Below, one piece after another: positions 1 to 9,316 of a stretch of DNA of 64,000 bases. The first letter of the stretch is position 1, and the number at the start of each line of letters is the position of its first letter. Both the position numbers and the translations under genes were made by a program. The notes beneath the pieces were generated by a model that saw only the letters and a program-made list of their open reading frames with translations, had not been told where the DNA came from and ran no database searches. Source of the DNA: Streptomyces antioxidans (GTDB lineage: Bacteria; Actinomycetota; Actinomycetes; Streptomycetales; Streptomycetaceae); the NCBI RefSeq assembly GCF_000968685.2, contig NZ_LAKD02000050.1, positions 1 to 64,000 on the forward strand, written 5' to 3'.

Positions 1-106
1 GGGTGGGAGGGGTGGGGCGGGTCGTAGGGCTGGGACATGCGGATCACTGTGCCACGCCCGCCCGTTGTTCCGACATCCCTCCGGTGATCGAGGGCAGGAT
101 GGGCCC

Positions 107-997
107 ATGCGTATCGCGGTCACCGGTTCCTCCGGACTCATCGGCACGGCACTCGTCCGCTCGCTGCGCGGGGACGGCCACCAGGTGGTGCGTCTGGTGC
201 GGCGACCGGCGCGTGCGGAGGACGAGGTGGAGTGGAACCCGCGGCGGCAGTGGGTGGACACCTCAGGGCTGACGGGCTGTGCCGCCGTGGTCCATCTCGC
301 GGGCGCGGGCGTCGGCGACCGGCGCTGGACCGACGCGTACAAGAAGGAGATCCGGGACAGCCGGGTGCTGGGCACCGCGGCCATCGCCGAGGCGGTCGCC
401 TCGCTGGACACCCCGCCGCGGGTGCTGGTGAGCGGGAGCGCGGTGGGGTTCTACGGTGACACCGGGGAGCGCGCGGTCGATGAGAGTGCGCCCCCCGGCC
501 ACGGTTTCCTCCCGGATGTCTGCCAGGACTGGGAGGAGGCGGCGACCGCGGCCCAGGAGGCGGGCGTCCGTACGGTCTTCGCCCGGACCGGTCTGGTGGT
601 CTCCGCCGAGGGCGGGGCATGGGGGAAGCTCTTCCCCCTGTTCAAGCTGGGGCTCGGCGGGCGGATGGGCAGCGGCCGGCAGTACTGGAGCTTTATCGCG
701 CTGCGGGACCACATCGCCGCGCTGCGCCATGTCCTCGACACCCCCGAGCTCAGCGGGCCGGTCAACCTCACCGCCCCGGCGCCGGTGACCAACCGCGAGA
801 TCACGGCCGCCATGGGCCGGGTGCTGGGCCGCCCCACGCTCTTCCCGGTGCCCGCGCCCGCGCTCCGGGTCGCCCTGGGCGAGATGTCCGGGGACGTCCT
901 CGGCAGCGTCCGGGCCGTGCCCCGCCGCCTCCTGGACTCCGGCTTCACCTTCGCCTGCCCGCATGTGGACGAGGCGATCAAGGCGGCGCTCGGGTAG
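107..997 (+). CDS. TIGR01777-type NAD(P)-binding epimerase-like oxidoreductase
   Basis: A 296-residue atypical extended short-chain dehydrogenase of the SulA/YfcH (TIGR01777) type. The N-terminal dinucleotide-binding turn TGSSGLIG lies at residues 6-13, and the SGSAVGFYG stretch near residue 110 matches the family core. The physiological substrate of this family is not established, so only a nucleotide-sugar-epimerase-like fold can be claimed. An upstream ATG at 65 stays in frame, but the protein fits the family from the ATG at 107, so that start is used. It is the first gene of the window and is followed by about 300 bases of non-coding DNA containing a duplicated 29-bp element. It does not look operonic with the next gene. 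Confidence 0.88.
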   Translation: MRIAVTGSSGLIGTALVRSLRGDGHQVVRLVRRPARAEDEVEWNPRRQWVDTSGLTGCAAVVHLAGAGVGDRRWTDAYKKEIRDSRVLGTAAIAEAVASLDTPPRVLVSGSAVGFYGDTGERAVDESAPPGHGFLPDVCQDWEEAATAAQEAGVRTVFARTGLVVSAEGGAWGKLFPLFKLGLGGRMGSGRQYWSFIALRDHIAALRHVLDTPELSGPVNLTAPAPVTNREITAAMGRVLGRPTLFPVPAPALRVALGEMSGDVLGSVRAVPRRLLDSGFTFACPHVDEAIKAALG

Positions 998-1043
998 GCG
1001 AGTTGGGCGCTCCGCGCCCCCTCCCGCCCTCACCCCTCCCGGT

Positions 1044-1106
1044 CGCGAAGCGTTGTGTGGACCGGTCGCGGATCCATCGCGAGGCGTTGTGTGGACCGGT
1101 CGCGGA
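1044..1106. repeat. Two 29-bp direct repeats upstream of the flavin oxidoreductase
   Basis: Positions 1044-1072 and 1078-1106 are the same 29-bp sequence except for one base, with a 34-bp period. Each copy contains GTTGTGTGGACCGGTCGCGG, and the second is extended by a further ACCGGT. The pair fills the roughly 300-base gap (998-1299) between the epimerase-like gene and the FAD gene and lies about 200 bp before the latter. Tandem operator copies for an unknown regulator are one explanation and a neutral duplication another. Nothing else was recognised in this gap. Confidence 0.6.
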
Positions 1107-1299
1107 CCGGTCAATGACCGCGTGCGACTGGCGTGCGACCGGTGTGCGCCCGTGCCCGGTCGATGCGCGTCTGGCATCGACCGTTTTTGTCCGTACTGTC
1201 ATGACCGTCTCGCCGAGCCGACTCGCGGGACCCACGCATCCGGGCCGCCGGTCGGGGCAACAGCCCCCGTGACGGACGCACCGACCTCGGGGAGGACAC

Positions 1300-2631
1300 G
1301 TGCTCAAGCGCGCGCACCGCACGGACGTCGTCATCGTCGGCGCCGGGCTCGCGGGACTGGCCGCGGCCCAACGGCTGACCGGCGCGGGAGTCGCCGTCAC
1401 GGTGCTCGAGGCCGCGCCCCATGTGGGCGGACGGATGACCACCGAGACCGTGGACGGCTTCCGGCTGGACCGCACCGGCCATCTGATGAACACCTCGTTC
1501 CCGGAGCTGCGGCGCACTCCGGGGCTCGGCACCCTCGCCCTGCGCCCCTTCGCCCAGGGGGTGCTGGTCCACAGCGAGGGCCGTACCCACCGGGTGGACA
1601 CCCCCCGGAGCATGAGGGGCGCGTTCACCACGGCACGCGCTCTCGCGAACGCCGCCCGCGCGCCGCTCGGCAGTGGGCTCGATCAGGCCCGACTCGGTGC
1701 CGCGCTCGGCAGGCTCGCCGCCCTGCCGGCGGACCGCCTGCTCGCCCGCCCCGACCGGCCGGTCTCCGAGACCCTGGGGGGGCGGGGCCTACCTGCTCGT
1801 ACGGTTGAGGGGGTGCTGCGTCCACTGCTCGTCTCGCTGCTGAGCGACCCGGACCTCACCACGTCCAGCCGCTGCGCCGACCTCGCGCTGCGCGGCTACG
1901 CACGCGGCCGCCTGTGCCTCCCGGCGGGCGGCGCGTCCACCGTCCCCGAACTGCTGGCGGCCGCGCTGCCGCCGGGGACGGTCCGTACGGGCGTCCGGGC
2001 CGTTTCGGCCTCCACCACCACCGTGGCCACCGCCGAACACGGCGAGTTCGGCTGCCGTGCGGTGCTGGTGGCCACCGGGGCGCACGACGCGGCCGGGCTG
2101 CTGCCCGGCCTGCGGGTGCCCGCCTTCCACCCGGTCACCGTGATGCACCACAGCGCCGCCCGGCCGCCGCTGCGCGAGCCCGCGCTGATACTCGCCGCGG
2201 GCGGCGATGGCCCGGTGGCCCACACGATGGTGGCCAGCGAGGTGGACCCCTCGCGCACCCCGCCCGGCCGGGTGCTGATCACCTCCACGGTGCTGGGCAC
2301 CTCCGCCGCGCTGCCGACCGCCGAGCTCGACCGGGCCGTCCGGGACCAACTGGCGGCGGTGTACGGGACGTCGACGGCGAACTGGGACCTGCTGGCCGCC
2401 CACCACGACCCGTACGCCGTCCCGGCCATGCCCGCACCCCACGACCCGCGCCGCCCGGTGCGGCTGCTGTCCGGGCTGTACGTCTGCGGCGACCACCGCG
2501 ACTCCAGTACGGTCCAGGGCGCCCTGGCCTCCGGCCGCCGAGCCGCCCGAGCGGTCCTCAGCGACTTCGGCGCCCCGCCCGGCTCGGACTCCGACGCCCA
2601 TCCGCGCCCCTTGCCCGCCGCAGCGGCCTGA
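1300..2631 (+). CDS. FAD-dependent amine-oxidase-like oxidoreductase
   Basis: 443 residues. The N-terminus carries an FAD-binding Rossmann motif (VVIVGAGLAGLAAAQRL, about residues 8-24) followed by LEAAPHVGGRMTTE, the GG-R-x2-[TS] motif of the flavin amine oxidase/phytoene desaturase superfamily. The C-terminal FAD-closing motif GLYVCGDHRDSSTVQGALAS is near residue 395. The likely role is flavin-dependent oxidation of an amine or isoprenoid-like substrate in the cytoplasm; the substrate cannot be read from sequence. The GTG start is supported by GGAGG at 1291-1295. The gene is monocistronic as far as visible, with unrelated intergenic repeats on either side. Confidence 0.85.
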   Translation: MLKRAHRTDVVIVGAGLAGLAAAQRLTGAGVAVTVLEAAPHVGGRMTTETVDGFRLDRTGHLMNTSFPELRRTPGLGTLALRPFAQGVLVHSEGRTHRVDTPRSMRGAFTTARALANAARAPLGSGLDQARLGAALGRLAALPADRLLARPDRPVSETLGGRGLPARTVEGVLRPLLVSLLSDPDLTTSSRCADLALRGYARGRLCLPAGGASTVPELLAAALPPGTVRTGVRAVSASTTTVATAEHGEFGCRAVLVATGAHDAAGLLPGLRVPAFHPVTVMHHSAARPPLREPALILAAGGDGPVAHTMVASEVDPSRTPPGRVLITSTVLGTSAALPTAELDRAVRDQLAAVYGTSTANWDLLAAHHDPYAVPAMPAPHDPRRPVRLLSGLYVCGDHRDSSTVQGALASGRRAARAVLSDFGAPPGSDSDAHPRPLPAAAA

Positions 2632-3100
2632 CCCGGGCGTCCGGGGGCCTCAGGCGTGAGGCCAGGCCCCCGCCACGCCCCCAGCCGAGGAGAACCGACA
2701 TCCGCATCGCCGCGGGCTGCCCCGCAGCGCGCCCGCGGGGCAGGGTCCCGTACGGCTCGCGTCTCACGGACCGGCCCGGCCCCGGTCCGTGCCCGCCGTG
2801 GCGGCCTACGCTCGCCCGCGAGGGCGCAGCAGGACCGCCGCGCCCGCCGCGCTGCGGCTGCCTCGCGACTGTGCGGCTGTGCGGCTGTACGGCTGCGCAG
2901 CCGCGCGTCACGACGCATCCGTGGCAGAGGCGTTGGGCATGGTGCGGGCGGCGGGAGCCGATAGCGCTGCCAGGAGCGCGGCCCGCCGCCGAGGGTGCAC
3001 GCGGTCGCCTCCCACGCCTCGTGGCACGGCACGTATGGCGAAGCTCCGCCCTGGAGGGCACATCCCCAGGCGCGCAGGGAACGGGGCAGGGGCCCGGCAC

Positions 3101-3142
3101 CGCACTCGGCACTCGGCACTCGGCACTCGGCACTCGGCACTC
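3101..3142. repeat. Heptanucleotide tandem repeat (GGCACTC)6
   Basis: Six consecutive copies of GGCACTC (the first begins with C) run without interruption. This is a simple-sequence array in non-coding DNA before the ArsR-type regulator. The 7-bp unit is not a multiple of three, so it is not coding, and it may vary in copy number between strains. Confidence 0.85.
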
Positions 3143-3210
3143 GACCGGAGACTCCTGGAGCCAGCGCCAATCCCAACGCGCGCGGCGCGAGGCCCGGCGC
3201 GGCCCGTGTC

Positions 3211-3249
3211 GCCGGAGCATGGGCGGGGGCGCCCCGCCCATGCTCCGGC
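3211..3249. terminator. Perfect 18-bp inverted repeat upstream of ArsR-type gene
   Basis: The arm at 3211-3228 (GCCGGAGCATGGGCGGGG) is exactly complementary to 3232-3249, leaving a 3-nt loop. An RNA hairpin this stable would stop or pause transcription. Its position 50 bp before the regulator suggests either a bidirectional terminator insulating the promoter or a palindromic operator. There is no T-run, as is usual in Streptomyces. Confidence 0.55.
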
Positions 3250-3301
3250 CGTCGCCGATACTTCGGTCCTCGCCGAAGCGTGGCCGCCCTACGCTGGAGC
3301 C

Positions 3302-4063
3302 ATGGTCACCACCACGGATGCCCGTGACGCCGACATCGCCCGCGCGGCGGCGGCCATCGCCGATCCGTCCCGCGCCCGCGTCCTGCTGGCGCTGCTGGAG
3401 GGGCGGGCGCTGCCCGCCAGTGTGCTGGCCGGTGAGGCCGGGGTGAGTGCTTCCACGGTGAGCGGGCATCTGGCCAAGTTGTTGGCGGCCGGGGTGGTGC
3501 GGGTCGAGCGGCATGGGCGGCATCGGTACTACCGGCTGGCCGGTCCCGCCGTCGGTGAGGCGCTCGAGGCGCTGGCCAGGATCGCCCCGCCGCTGCCCGT
3601 CACCTCACTGCGGCAGAGCACCCACGCACACGCCCTGCGCCGGGCGCGCAGCTGCTACGACCACGTCGCGGGCGCCCTCGGCGTGGCGCTGATGGCGGCG
3701 CTGCTGGAGCGCGGGGTCCTGGAGGGCGGTGACGGGCGCTTCCACCCCGAGACGGCGGCGGGCGACCGGCTCTCCGCCCCGGGCAAGGACACCGCGTATC
3801 GGCTGACGGCCCCGGGGCGCGCGGAGCTGGCGGCGTTCGGCGTGGACGCGGACGAGCTCGCCGGGCGCCGCCAGCTGATCCGCTACTGCGTGGACTGGAC
3901 CGAGCAGCGCCACCACCTCGCCGGGGCGCTGGGCGCCGCCCTGACGGACCGGCTCTTCGCGCTGGGCTGGATCCGCCGTGGCAGCCGCCGCCGCGTGCTC
4001 GACCTGACCGGCGCGGGGCGTGACGGCCTGGAGCGCACCTTCGGCATCGTGCTCGACGCCTGA
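3302..4063 (+). CDS. ArsR-family winged-helix transcriptional regulator
   Basis: 253 residues. Residues 8-95 form an ArsR-type winged helix: [16 protein letters not shown], then [25 protein letters not shown] (recognition helix) and the wing [12 protein letters not shown]. The C-terminal 150 residues have no metal-binding CxC motif. They contain conserved-looking stretches such as [14 protein letters not shown] and [18 protein letters not shown], found in the longer ArsR-like proteins of actinomycetes. Probably a cytoplasmic repressor or sensor of a non-metal signal; its target is unknown. The ATG follows TGGAGC. It converges on the NsdA-like gene, with only about 20 bp between stops. Confidence 0.87.
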   Translation: MVTTTDARDADIARAAAAIADPSRARVLLALLEGRALPASVLAGEAGVSASTVSGHLAKLLAAGVVRVERHGRHRYYRLAGPAVGEALEALARIAPPLPVTSLRQSTHAHALRRARSCYDHVAGALGVALMAALLERGVLEGGDGRFHPETAAGDRLSAPGKDTAYRLTAPGRAELAAFGVDADELAGRRQLIRYCVDWTEQRHHLAGALGAALTDRLFALGWIRRGSRRRVLDLTGAGRDGLERTFGIVLDA

Positions 4064-4085
4064 ACACACCCCCGCCCCGCCCCGA

Positions 4086-5798
4086 CTACCCCAGCGCCGC
4101 CACCCGCTCCCGGTAGCCCCGTACCGGTGCCGCGTCCCGGTAGGGCTCCAGGCGGCGCTCGAAGTCCCGTACGTACTCCGCCGCCCGCACCGACCGCATC
4201 TCCGACGCCTGCTGCGCCGCCTCCGCGCCCAGCTGGCACGCCTGCTCCAGCTCGCCGAGGCCCAGCCGCGCCGTCGCCAGGACCACCCGGCAGAACAGCC
4301 GGCTGCGCGCGAACCCGGCGCCGTGGAGCTGGAGGGAGCGCTCCGCGTGCTGGGCGGCGGCGCGGTACTGCTGCAGATCGCGGTGGCAGTGGCCGAATTC
4401 GTCGGCCAGCTGCGCCTCGTCGAACAGCCGCGCCCAGGACGGCACCTCGTCCCCCGGCCGGGCCGCCTCCAGCGACCGCTCGGCGCGGGCGAGCGAGGCG
4501 GTGCACGCGCGCACCTCGCCCAGGACGCCATGGCCGCGCGCCTCGATCGCGTGCAGCAGCGACTGCAGCACCGGCGGGGCGCCACCGCCCACCCCCTGCT
4601 GGGCCACCCGGGCCAGCTGTACGGCCTCCCGCCCATGGCCGAGGTAGACGGCCTGGCGGCTCATCGTGACCAGCACATAGCTGCCGTAGGTGCGGTCCCC
4701 GGCCGCCTGCGCCAGCCGCAGTGCCTGCACGAAGTAGCGCTGCGCCAGGCCATGGGCGGCGATGTCGAACGAGGTCCATCCGGCCAGCCGGGTCAGATCG
4801 GCGATCGCGCCGAACAGCCGCCGCCCGGTCGCCTCGTTGTACGAGCCGCGCAGCATCGGCTCGCCCTCGTGCTCGAGATAGCGCACCAGGGCCTGCCGGG
4901 CGTGGCCGCCGCCGTACGTCTGGTCCAGCGCCGCGAACAGCTCGCCGACCGAGCGCAGGGCCGCGATATCGCTCGGGGTCACCCGGTAGCCCGGGGCGCG
5001 CCGGTCGCGGTCGTGGCGCCGCTGGCGGGGCAGCGGCGCCCGGCCGTGAGCGCCATGGGCACCGTGGGGGCCATGGGCGCCATGAGAACCCTGGGCGCCG
5101 TGAGTGCCATGGACGCCATGGGCGCCATGAGATCCCTGGGCGCCATGGGCGCCCTGGCCGACCGCGCGCCCCGCTGCCGCCCCCACCGGGCCACCCACCG
5201 GGCCGCCCACCGGGCCACCGACCGGACCTCCCGCCCGGCCGCCCTGCGCGGGCAGCCGCCCGGCCCCGGCGGCTCCGGCCCCCGGCCCGGCCCCCGCTCC
5301 CACCGCCGTCCCCGGGCCCGGAGCGGCCCCCGCCGGTGGCTCGCCGCGCGCCACCCGGTCGTCGGGCCGTCCGATCAGCCAGTCGCGGCTGGGGACGACC
5401 AGACCCGCCGGGGTGAACGCGATCTTCCGCAGCTCCGCATGGCTCCCGGAGTCCTTGCGCCACAGCCCGCTGACGATGTCCACCGCCTCCTGCGGGGTGG
5501 CGGCGAACTCCAGCCCCGCGTAGACCGGAGCGCAGGCGTCCAGGCCCAGGTCCTGGGCGGTCAGTCGGCGTCCCAGCCGCCGGGTGAACACCTCGGCGAT
5601 CAGCGCCGGGGTGGTGCCGCGCGGCTGCTGTCCGCGCAGCCACCGCGTCACCGATGTCTTGTCGTACCGCAGGTCCAGACCGTGCTCCAGTCCGAGCTGA
5701 TCCACCCGCCGGGCCAGCCCGGCGTTGGAGAAGCCCGCCTCGGCGATGAGCGCGGCGAGCTGACGATTGGGAATGCGCTGCGGGGGTCGTTCCGTCAT
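4086..5798 (-). CDS. NsdA-like DNA-binding/TPR regulatory protein with His-Gly repeat linker
   Basis: 570 residues. The N-terminal 140 ([49 protein letters not shown]) match the helix-turn-helix-like head of the Streptomyces NsdA family, linked to differentiation and antibiotic control. A low-complexity linker follows: PVGGPVGG copies (about 187-205) and then about a dozen HGA/HGS/HGP units (about 214-251). The rest is alpha-helical and TPR-like (for example [19 protein letters not shown]). The reading frame extends upstream, but the ATG at 5798 gives the family N-terminus. It is divergent from lipB across about 200 bp. Its targets are not visible here. Confidence 0.82.
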   Translation of the reverse strand: MTERPPQRIPNRQLAALIAEAGFSNAGLARRVDQLGLEHGLDLRYDKTSVTRWLRGQQPRGTTPALIAEVFTRRLGRRLTAQDLGLDACAPVYAGLEFAATPQEAVDIVSGLWRKDSGSHAELRKIAFTPAGLVVPSRDWLIGRPDDRVARGEPPAGAAPGPGTAVGAGAGPGAGAAGAGRLPAQGGRAGGPVGGPVGGPVGGPVGAAAGRAVGQGAHGAQGSHGAHGVHGTHGAQGSHGAHGPHGAHGAHGRAPLPRQRRHDRDRRAPGYRVTPSDIAALRSVGELFAALDQTYGGGHARQALVRYLEHEGEPMLRGSYNEATGRRLFGAIADLTRLAGWTSFDIAAHGLAQRYFVQALRLAQAAGDRTYGSYVLVTMSRQAVYLGHGREAVQLARVAQQGVGGGAPPVLQSLLHAIEARGHGVLGEVRACTASLARAERSLEAARPGDEVPSWARLFDEAQLADEFGHCHRDLQQYRAAAQHAERSLQLHGAGFARSRLFCRVVLATARLGLGELEQACQLGAEAAQQASEMRSVRAAEYVRDFERRLEPYRDAAPVRGYRERVAALG

Positions 5799-6002
5799 CA
5801 GCCTGCCGGTCTCCCTGATCGCTCGGTGGAACGGCGCGAATGTAACCGCCGCTCGAGGGCTGATCGCGGCCGTCCGGCTCCATTCATCCGATCGTGTGAG
5901 AACGAGCCGGGTGCGGACGTAAGGGGACACGGCCGTACAGTGGCGGGGGCGCCGCCGCGAGGCTCCGCCGCCCATCCGACGCGGGTCGAGAAGGAGCTTG
6001 CC

Positions 6003-6827
6003 GTGACCGCCGTGACCACGTCATCCCCGGGGGCAGCCCCCGGTTCATCGGCCCTTGCCTACGTCCACCTGGGCTTCGGCGCGGACGCCGTGGACTACGA
6101 GGAGGCGTGGCAGGAGCAGCGCCGGGTGCACGCCGCCCGGTTCGCGGACGAGATCCCCGACACCTGTCTGCTGCTGGAGCACCCCCCGGTCTACACGGCG
6201 GGGCGGCGCACGGCCGACAGCGAACGCCCCCTGGACGGCACCCCGGTGGTGGACGTGGACCGCGGCGGCAAGATCACCTGGCATGGCCCGGGCCAGCTGG
6301 TCGGCTATCCGATCCTCAAGCTGCCGCGCCCGGTGGACGTCATCGCGCACGTCCGCCGCCTCGAGGACGCGCTGCTGCGCACCTGTGCGGAGTTCGGTCT
6401 GGAGACCACCCGGGTCGAGGGCCGCAGCGGGGTGTGGGTGCTGGGCGACCCGGTGGACCAGCGCCCCGCGCTCGGCGGGCTGAAGCTGGATTTCGACCCG
6501 CGGCTGGAGGACGAGGAGTTCGACGCCCGGCTGAACGGGCCGGAGTACGCCCCGTCCAACGCCGGTCAGCGCCGCGAGGACCGCAAGCTGGCCGCCATCG
6601 GGGTGCGGATCGCCAAGGGCGTGACGATGCACGGCTTCTCGCTCAACTGCAATCCGGACAACACCTGGTTCGACCGGATCGTGCCGTGCGGCATCCGGGA
6701 CGCGGGGGTGACCTCGCTCTCGGAGGAGCTGGGCCGGGATGTGCCGATCGCCGAGGTGCTGCCGGTGGTCGAGCGGCATCTGCGGGAGGTCCTGGAGTCC
6801 TCCGTCCCGCTGCCGCGGGCGGTCTGA
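6003..6827 (+). CDS. lipB: Octanoyl-[acyl-carrier-protein] transferase LipB
   Basis: 274 residues. Transfers octanoyl from acyl carrier protein to the lipoyl domains of 2-oxoacid dehydrogenases and the glycine cleavage H protein, the first step of lipoate synthesis. The signature [12 protein letters not shown] is at 87-98. The catalytic pair is Lys195 (KLAAIGVRI) and Cys229 (VPCGIRD), 34 residues apart as in the Mycobacterium tuberculosis enzyme. The GTG start has AAGGAG at 5991-5996; the much longer frame upstream is spurious. The C-terminus and an internal acidic insert ([13 protein letters not shown]) fit actinobacterial forms. It lies 200 bp upstream of lipA, its pathway partner. Confidence 0.97.
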   Translation: MTAVTTSSPGAAPGSSALAYVHLGFGADAVDYEEAWQEQRRVHAARFADEIPDTCLLLEHPPVYTAGRRTADSERPLDGTPVVDVDRGGKITWHGPGQLVGYPILKLPRPVDVIAHVRRLEDALLRTCAEFGLETTRVEGRSGVWVLGDPVDQRPALGGLKLDFDPRLEDEEFDARLNGPEYAPSNAGQRREDRKLAAIGVRIAKGVTMHGFSLNCNPDNTWFDRIVPCGIRDAGVTSLSEELGRDVPIAEVLPVVERHLREVLESSVPLPRAV

Positions 6828-7029
6828 CCCTCCGGGGCCGTCCGGAGCCGTCCGGAGCCCTTCCGGTACGGACCTCGCGGGAATGCGTCCTCGCGACGTT
6901 CGGTTGCCCTGGACGTAAAACCGTACGAACCACGGGCGTACCCTGGTGACCGCCGACGATTCACAAGCCCGCCGGCAAACTCGCCACGCCGAGCCGCCCA
7001 GCAGAGTCAAGCAAAGAGGAGTGCCGGAC

Positions 7030-7980
7030 GTGTCCGCAGTCGCACCCGACGGACGCAAGATGCTGCGCCTGGAGGTCCGGAACAGCCAGACCCCCATCGA
7101 GCGCAAGCCCGAGTGGATCAAGACCCGGGCGAAGATGGGCCCCGAGTACACCGAGCTGCACGGCCTGGTGAAGCGGGAGGGCCTGCACACCGTGTGCCAG
7201 GAGGCGGGCTGTCCGAACATCTATGAGTGCTGGGAGGACCGCGAGGCCACCTTCCTCATCGGCGGCGACCAGTGCACCCGGCGCTGCGACTTCTGCCAGA
7301 TCGACACCGGCAAGCCGCAGGAGCTGGACCGCGACGAACCGCGCCGGGTGGCCGAATCCGTACGCACCATGGAGCTGAAGTACGCGACCGTCACCGGTGT
7401 GGCCCGTGACGACCTGGAGGACGGCGGCGCCTGGCTCTACGCGGAGACCGTGCGCCAGATCCACTCCCTGATGCCGGACACCGGTGTGGAGCTGCTGATC
7501 CCGGACTTCAACGCGGTCCCCGAGCAGCTCGCCGAGGTCTTCTCGGCCCGCTCCGAGGTGCTCGCGCACAACGTCGAGACGGTGCCGCGGATCTTCAAGC
7601 GCATCCGCCCGGGCTTCCGTTACGAGCGCTCGCTCGAGGTGATCACCAAGGCGCGCGAGGCGGGTCTGGTCACCAAGTCCAACCTGATCCTGGGCATGGG
7701 CGAGGAGCGCGAGGAGATCAGCCAGGCGCTCCGGGACCTCCATGACGCGGGCTGCGAGCTGATCACCATCACCCAGTACCTGCGGCCGTCCCCGCGCCAC
7801 CACCCCGTGGAGCGCTGGGTCAAGCCCCAGGAGTTCGTGGAGCTCAAGGAGGAGGCCGAGGAGATCGGTTACGCGGGCGTCATGTCCGGCCCGCTGGTCC
7901 GCTCCTCGTACCGCGCCGGCCGTCTGTACCAGCAGGCCATCGAGCGGCGCAATGTCGCGGTGACTTCTCAGGCCGTCTGA
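7030..7980 (+). CDS. lipA: Lipoyl synthase LipA
   Basis: 316 residues. Radical-SAM enzyme inserting two sulfurs into octanoyl-lysine on carrier domains. The SAM-binding cluster CTRRCDFC gives Cys82, Cys86 and Cys89. The auxiliary cluster cysteines are Cys56, Cys61 and Cys67 (CX4CX5C). The C-terminal [11 protein letters not shown] carries the serine that ligates the auxiliary cluster in this family. The GTG at 7030 ([10 protein letters not shown]) is chosen because AGAGGA at 7015-7020 is correctly spaced, whereas the in-frame GTG at 7021 touches it. It follows lipB on the same strand but with its own leader, so an independent promoter is possible. Confidence 0.97.
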   Translation: MSAVAPDGRKMLRLEVRNSQTPIERKPEWIKTRAKMGPEYTELHGLVKREGLHTVCQEAGCPNIYECWEDREATFLIGGDQCTRRCDFCQIDTGKPQELDRDEPRRVAESVRTMELKYATVTGVARDDLEDGGAWLYAETVRQIHSLMPDTGVELLIPDFNAVPEQLAEVFSARSEVLAHNVETVPRIFKRIRPGFRYERSLEVITKAREAGLVTKSNLILGMGEEREEISQALRDLHDAGCELITITQYLRPSPRHHPVERWVKPQEFVELKEEAEEIGYAGVMSGPLVRSSYRAGRLYQQAIERRNVAVTSQAV

Positions 7981-7994
7981 CTCTCCGTCGTCGC

Positions 7995-8019
7995 ACCGCC
8001 GTCACATTGCGTCGGCGGT
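7995..8019 (+). terminator. Weak stem-loop after lipA
   Basis: ACCGCCG at 7995-8001 pairs with CGGCGGT at 8013-8019 around an 11-nt loop, 15 bp after the lipA stop. The stem is only 7 bp and lacks a T-run, so termination is a guess. The following 200 bp to 8234 include an AT-richer stretch near 8160-8200, probably the promoter of the next small gene. Confidence 0.4.
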
Positions 8020-8234
8020 CGGCCATGTGAGCAACACGCTGTGTGATTGCGAGCACACACCGATCCGAGGGCTTTGAGAACGCCGCAGGTCAGGGGCGGA
8101 ATACCGGCCGCAGCGGGGTTTCATCGGTGTTTGACCGGCCAGTCACGCACTGGTAACACCATTGGGTAACGATTAAGCCACGCACTGCTTATACGTTGTG
8201 CGTAATGATCATCCGCCGCTTCCGAGGGGTATCC

Positions 8235-8444
8235 ATGCCGGCTGCGCCCGTACGCCCGTCCGTACGCCCGTCCGTCACCGACGCGCTCCTCGTCCTGGAA
8301 GGTCTGCTGCTGCGTGGCGGGCAGCGCACCGCCCGCCGCAACGCCTGGACCGCCGTGCTCGAGGACCGGCGCCGGGCCAAGGACCGGGACGAGGCCGAAC
8401 ACGTGCTGGAGGCCGTGTCCACCGGGGCTTCCCAGGCCACGTAA
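8235..8444 (+). CDS. Small conserved Streptomyces protein between lipA and DUF4191 gene
   Basis: 69 residues with no catalytic motif; family and function not recognised. The middle is strongly charged and helical (TARRNAWTAVLEDRRRAKDRDEAEHVLEAV). A small protein occupies the same slot after lipA in S. coelicolor, so it is likely a real orthologue rather than noise. The ATG at 8235 has GAGGGG five bases upstream; alternative starts at 8196 (TTG) and 8205 (ATG) would add 13 or 10 residues. It ends 10 bp before the DUF4191 start and is probably co-transcribed with it. Confidence 0.72.
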   Translation: MPAAPVRPSVRPSVTDALLVLEGLLLRGGQRTARRNAWTAVLEDRRRAKDRDEAEHVLEAVSTGASQAT

Positions 8445-8454
8445 ACTTCGCTGT

Positions 8455-9135
8455 ATGGCGAGGAAGGAAACATCCGAGAACCCCGGGCGGCTGAAGCAGA
8501 TCGCCCTGACCTACAAGATGACCAAACGGGTCGACCCGAAGGTCACACTTGTCGTCGCCGGCGTGGGGATCGTCACCTTCGGTGTCCTTCTCGCGATCGG
8601 CTTCTGGATCGGCCACCCGATCTTCCTGGGCATCCTGGGCTTCGTCCTGGCCTTCCTCGCGATGGCGATCATTTTCGGCCGCCGTGCCGAGCGGGCCGCC
8701 TTCGGACAGATGGATGGCCAGCCGGGCGCGGCGGCCGCGGTGCTGGAGAACGTGGGCCGCGGCTGGTCGGTGACGCCCGCGGTGGCGATGAACCGGAACC
8801 AGGACGTCATCCACCGCGCGGTGGGCAAGGCGGGCATCGTGCTGGTCGCCGAGGGCAATCCGAACCGGCTCAAGGGCATGCTGGCCGCCGAGAAGAAGAA
8901 GATGGCGCGCATCGTCTCGGACGTCCCGGTCCACGATGTGATGGTCGGCTCCGGCGAGGGCCAGGTCGAGATCAAGAAGCTTCGCACCACGCTGCTGAAG
9001 CTGCCCCGGGTGCTGCCGGGCGCGCAGGTCACGGTGGTGAACGACCGACTGCGCGCGCTGGGCGACCTGATGAGCAATATGCCGATTCCCAAGGGCCCGA
9101 TGCCCAAGGGAATGCGGATGCCCAAGGGGCGCTGA
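8455..9135 (+). CDS. DUF4191 family membrane protein
   Basis: 226 residues. Two adjacent transmembrane helices near 32-52 and 58-78 (VTLVVAGVGIVTFGVLLAIG, FLGILGFVLAFLAMAIIFG) precede a soluble domain with VLENVGRGWSVTPAVAMNRN and HRAVGKAGIVLVAEG, diagnostic of DUF4191. The C-terminus is basic, proline- and methionine-rich. Function is unknown; the family is restricted to actinobacteria and is often found beside lipA. A strong hairpin directly downstream ends the transcript. Confidence 0.9.
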   Translation: MARKETSENPGRLKQIALTYKMTKRVDPKVTLVVAGVGIVTFGVLLAIGFWIGHPIFLGILGFVLAFLAMAIIFGRRAERAAFGQMDGQPGAAAAVLENVGRGWSVTPAVAMNRNQDVIHRAVGKAGIVLVAEGNPNRLKGMLAAEKKKMARIVSDVPVHDVMVGSGEGQVEIKKLRTTLLKLPRVLPGAQVTVVNDRLRALGDLMSNMPIPKGPMPKGMRMPKGR

Positions 9136-9160
9136 GCGCCCACCCCTCACCCCAGCGGAA

Positions 9161-9203
9161 ACGAAACGGCGGCCCGGACGGAGAGTCCGGGCCGCCGTTT
9201 CGT
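9161..9203 (+). terminator. Perfect 19-bp stem terminator
   Basis: 9161-9179 (ACGAAACGGCGGCCCGGAC) is exactly complementary to 9185-9203 around the loop GGAGA, 25 bp after the DUF4191 stop. It also lies in the path of transcripts from the convergent RDD gene, so it can serve both strands. Confidence 0.9.
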
Positions 9204-9316
9204 CCGGGGCCGCCGCTTCGCGAGTGAACGCCGTCGCCCGCGCGTAACGCCGTTGTACGCAATCCGCGGGCTCGGCCCGGATCCGTACGAGAATCCGCAG
9301 AGGGGTCCGTACGGGC

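Larger units (their letters stand above)
2632..3301. other. 670-bp intergenic region with repeats, no convincing gene
   Basis: No reading frame here resembles a protein. The stretch holds imperfect GCGGCTGT-type repeats ending in a GCTGCGCAGC palindrome (about 2870-2912), a heptamer tandem array (3101-3142) and a strong 18-bp inverted repeat (3211-3249). The last is about 50 bp upstream of the ArsR-type start codon, so the regulator's promoter probably lies in the final 60 bases. Confidence 0.6.

Noticed and set aside
3101-3142. Tandem repeat that could be mistaken for a CRISPR array
   Set aside because: The units are 7 bp and contiguous, with no spacers and no cas genes.
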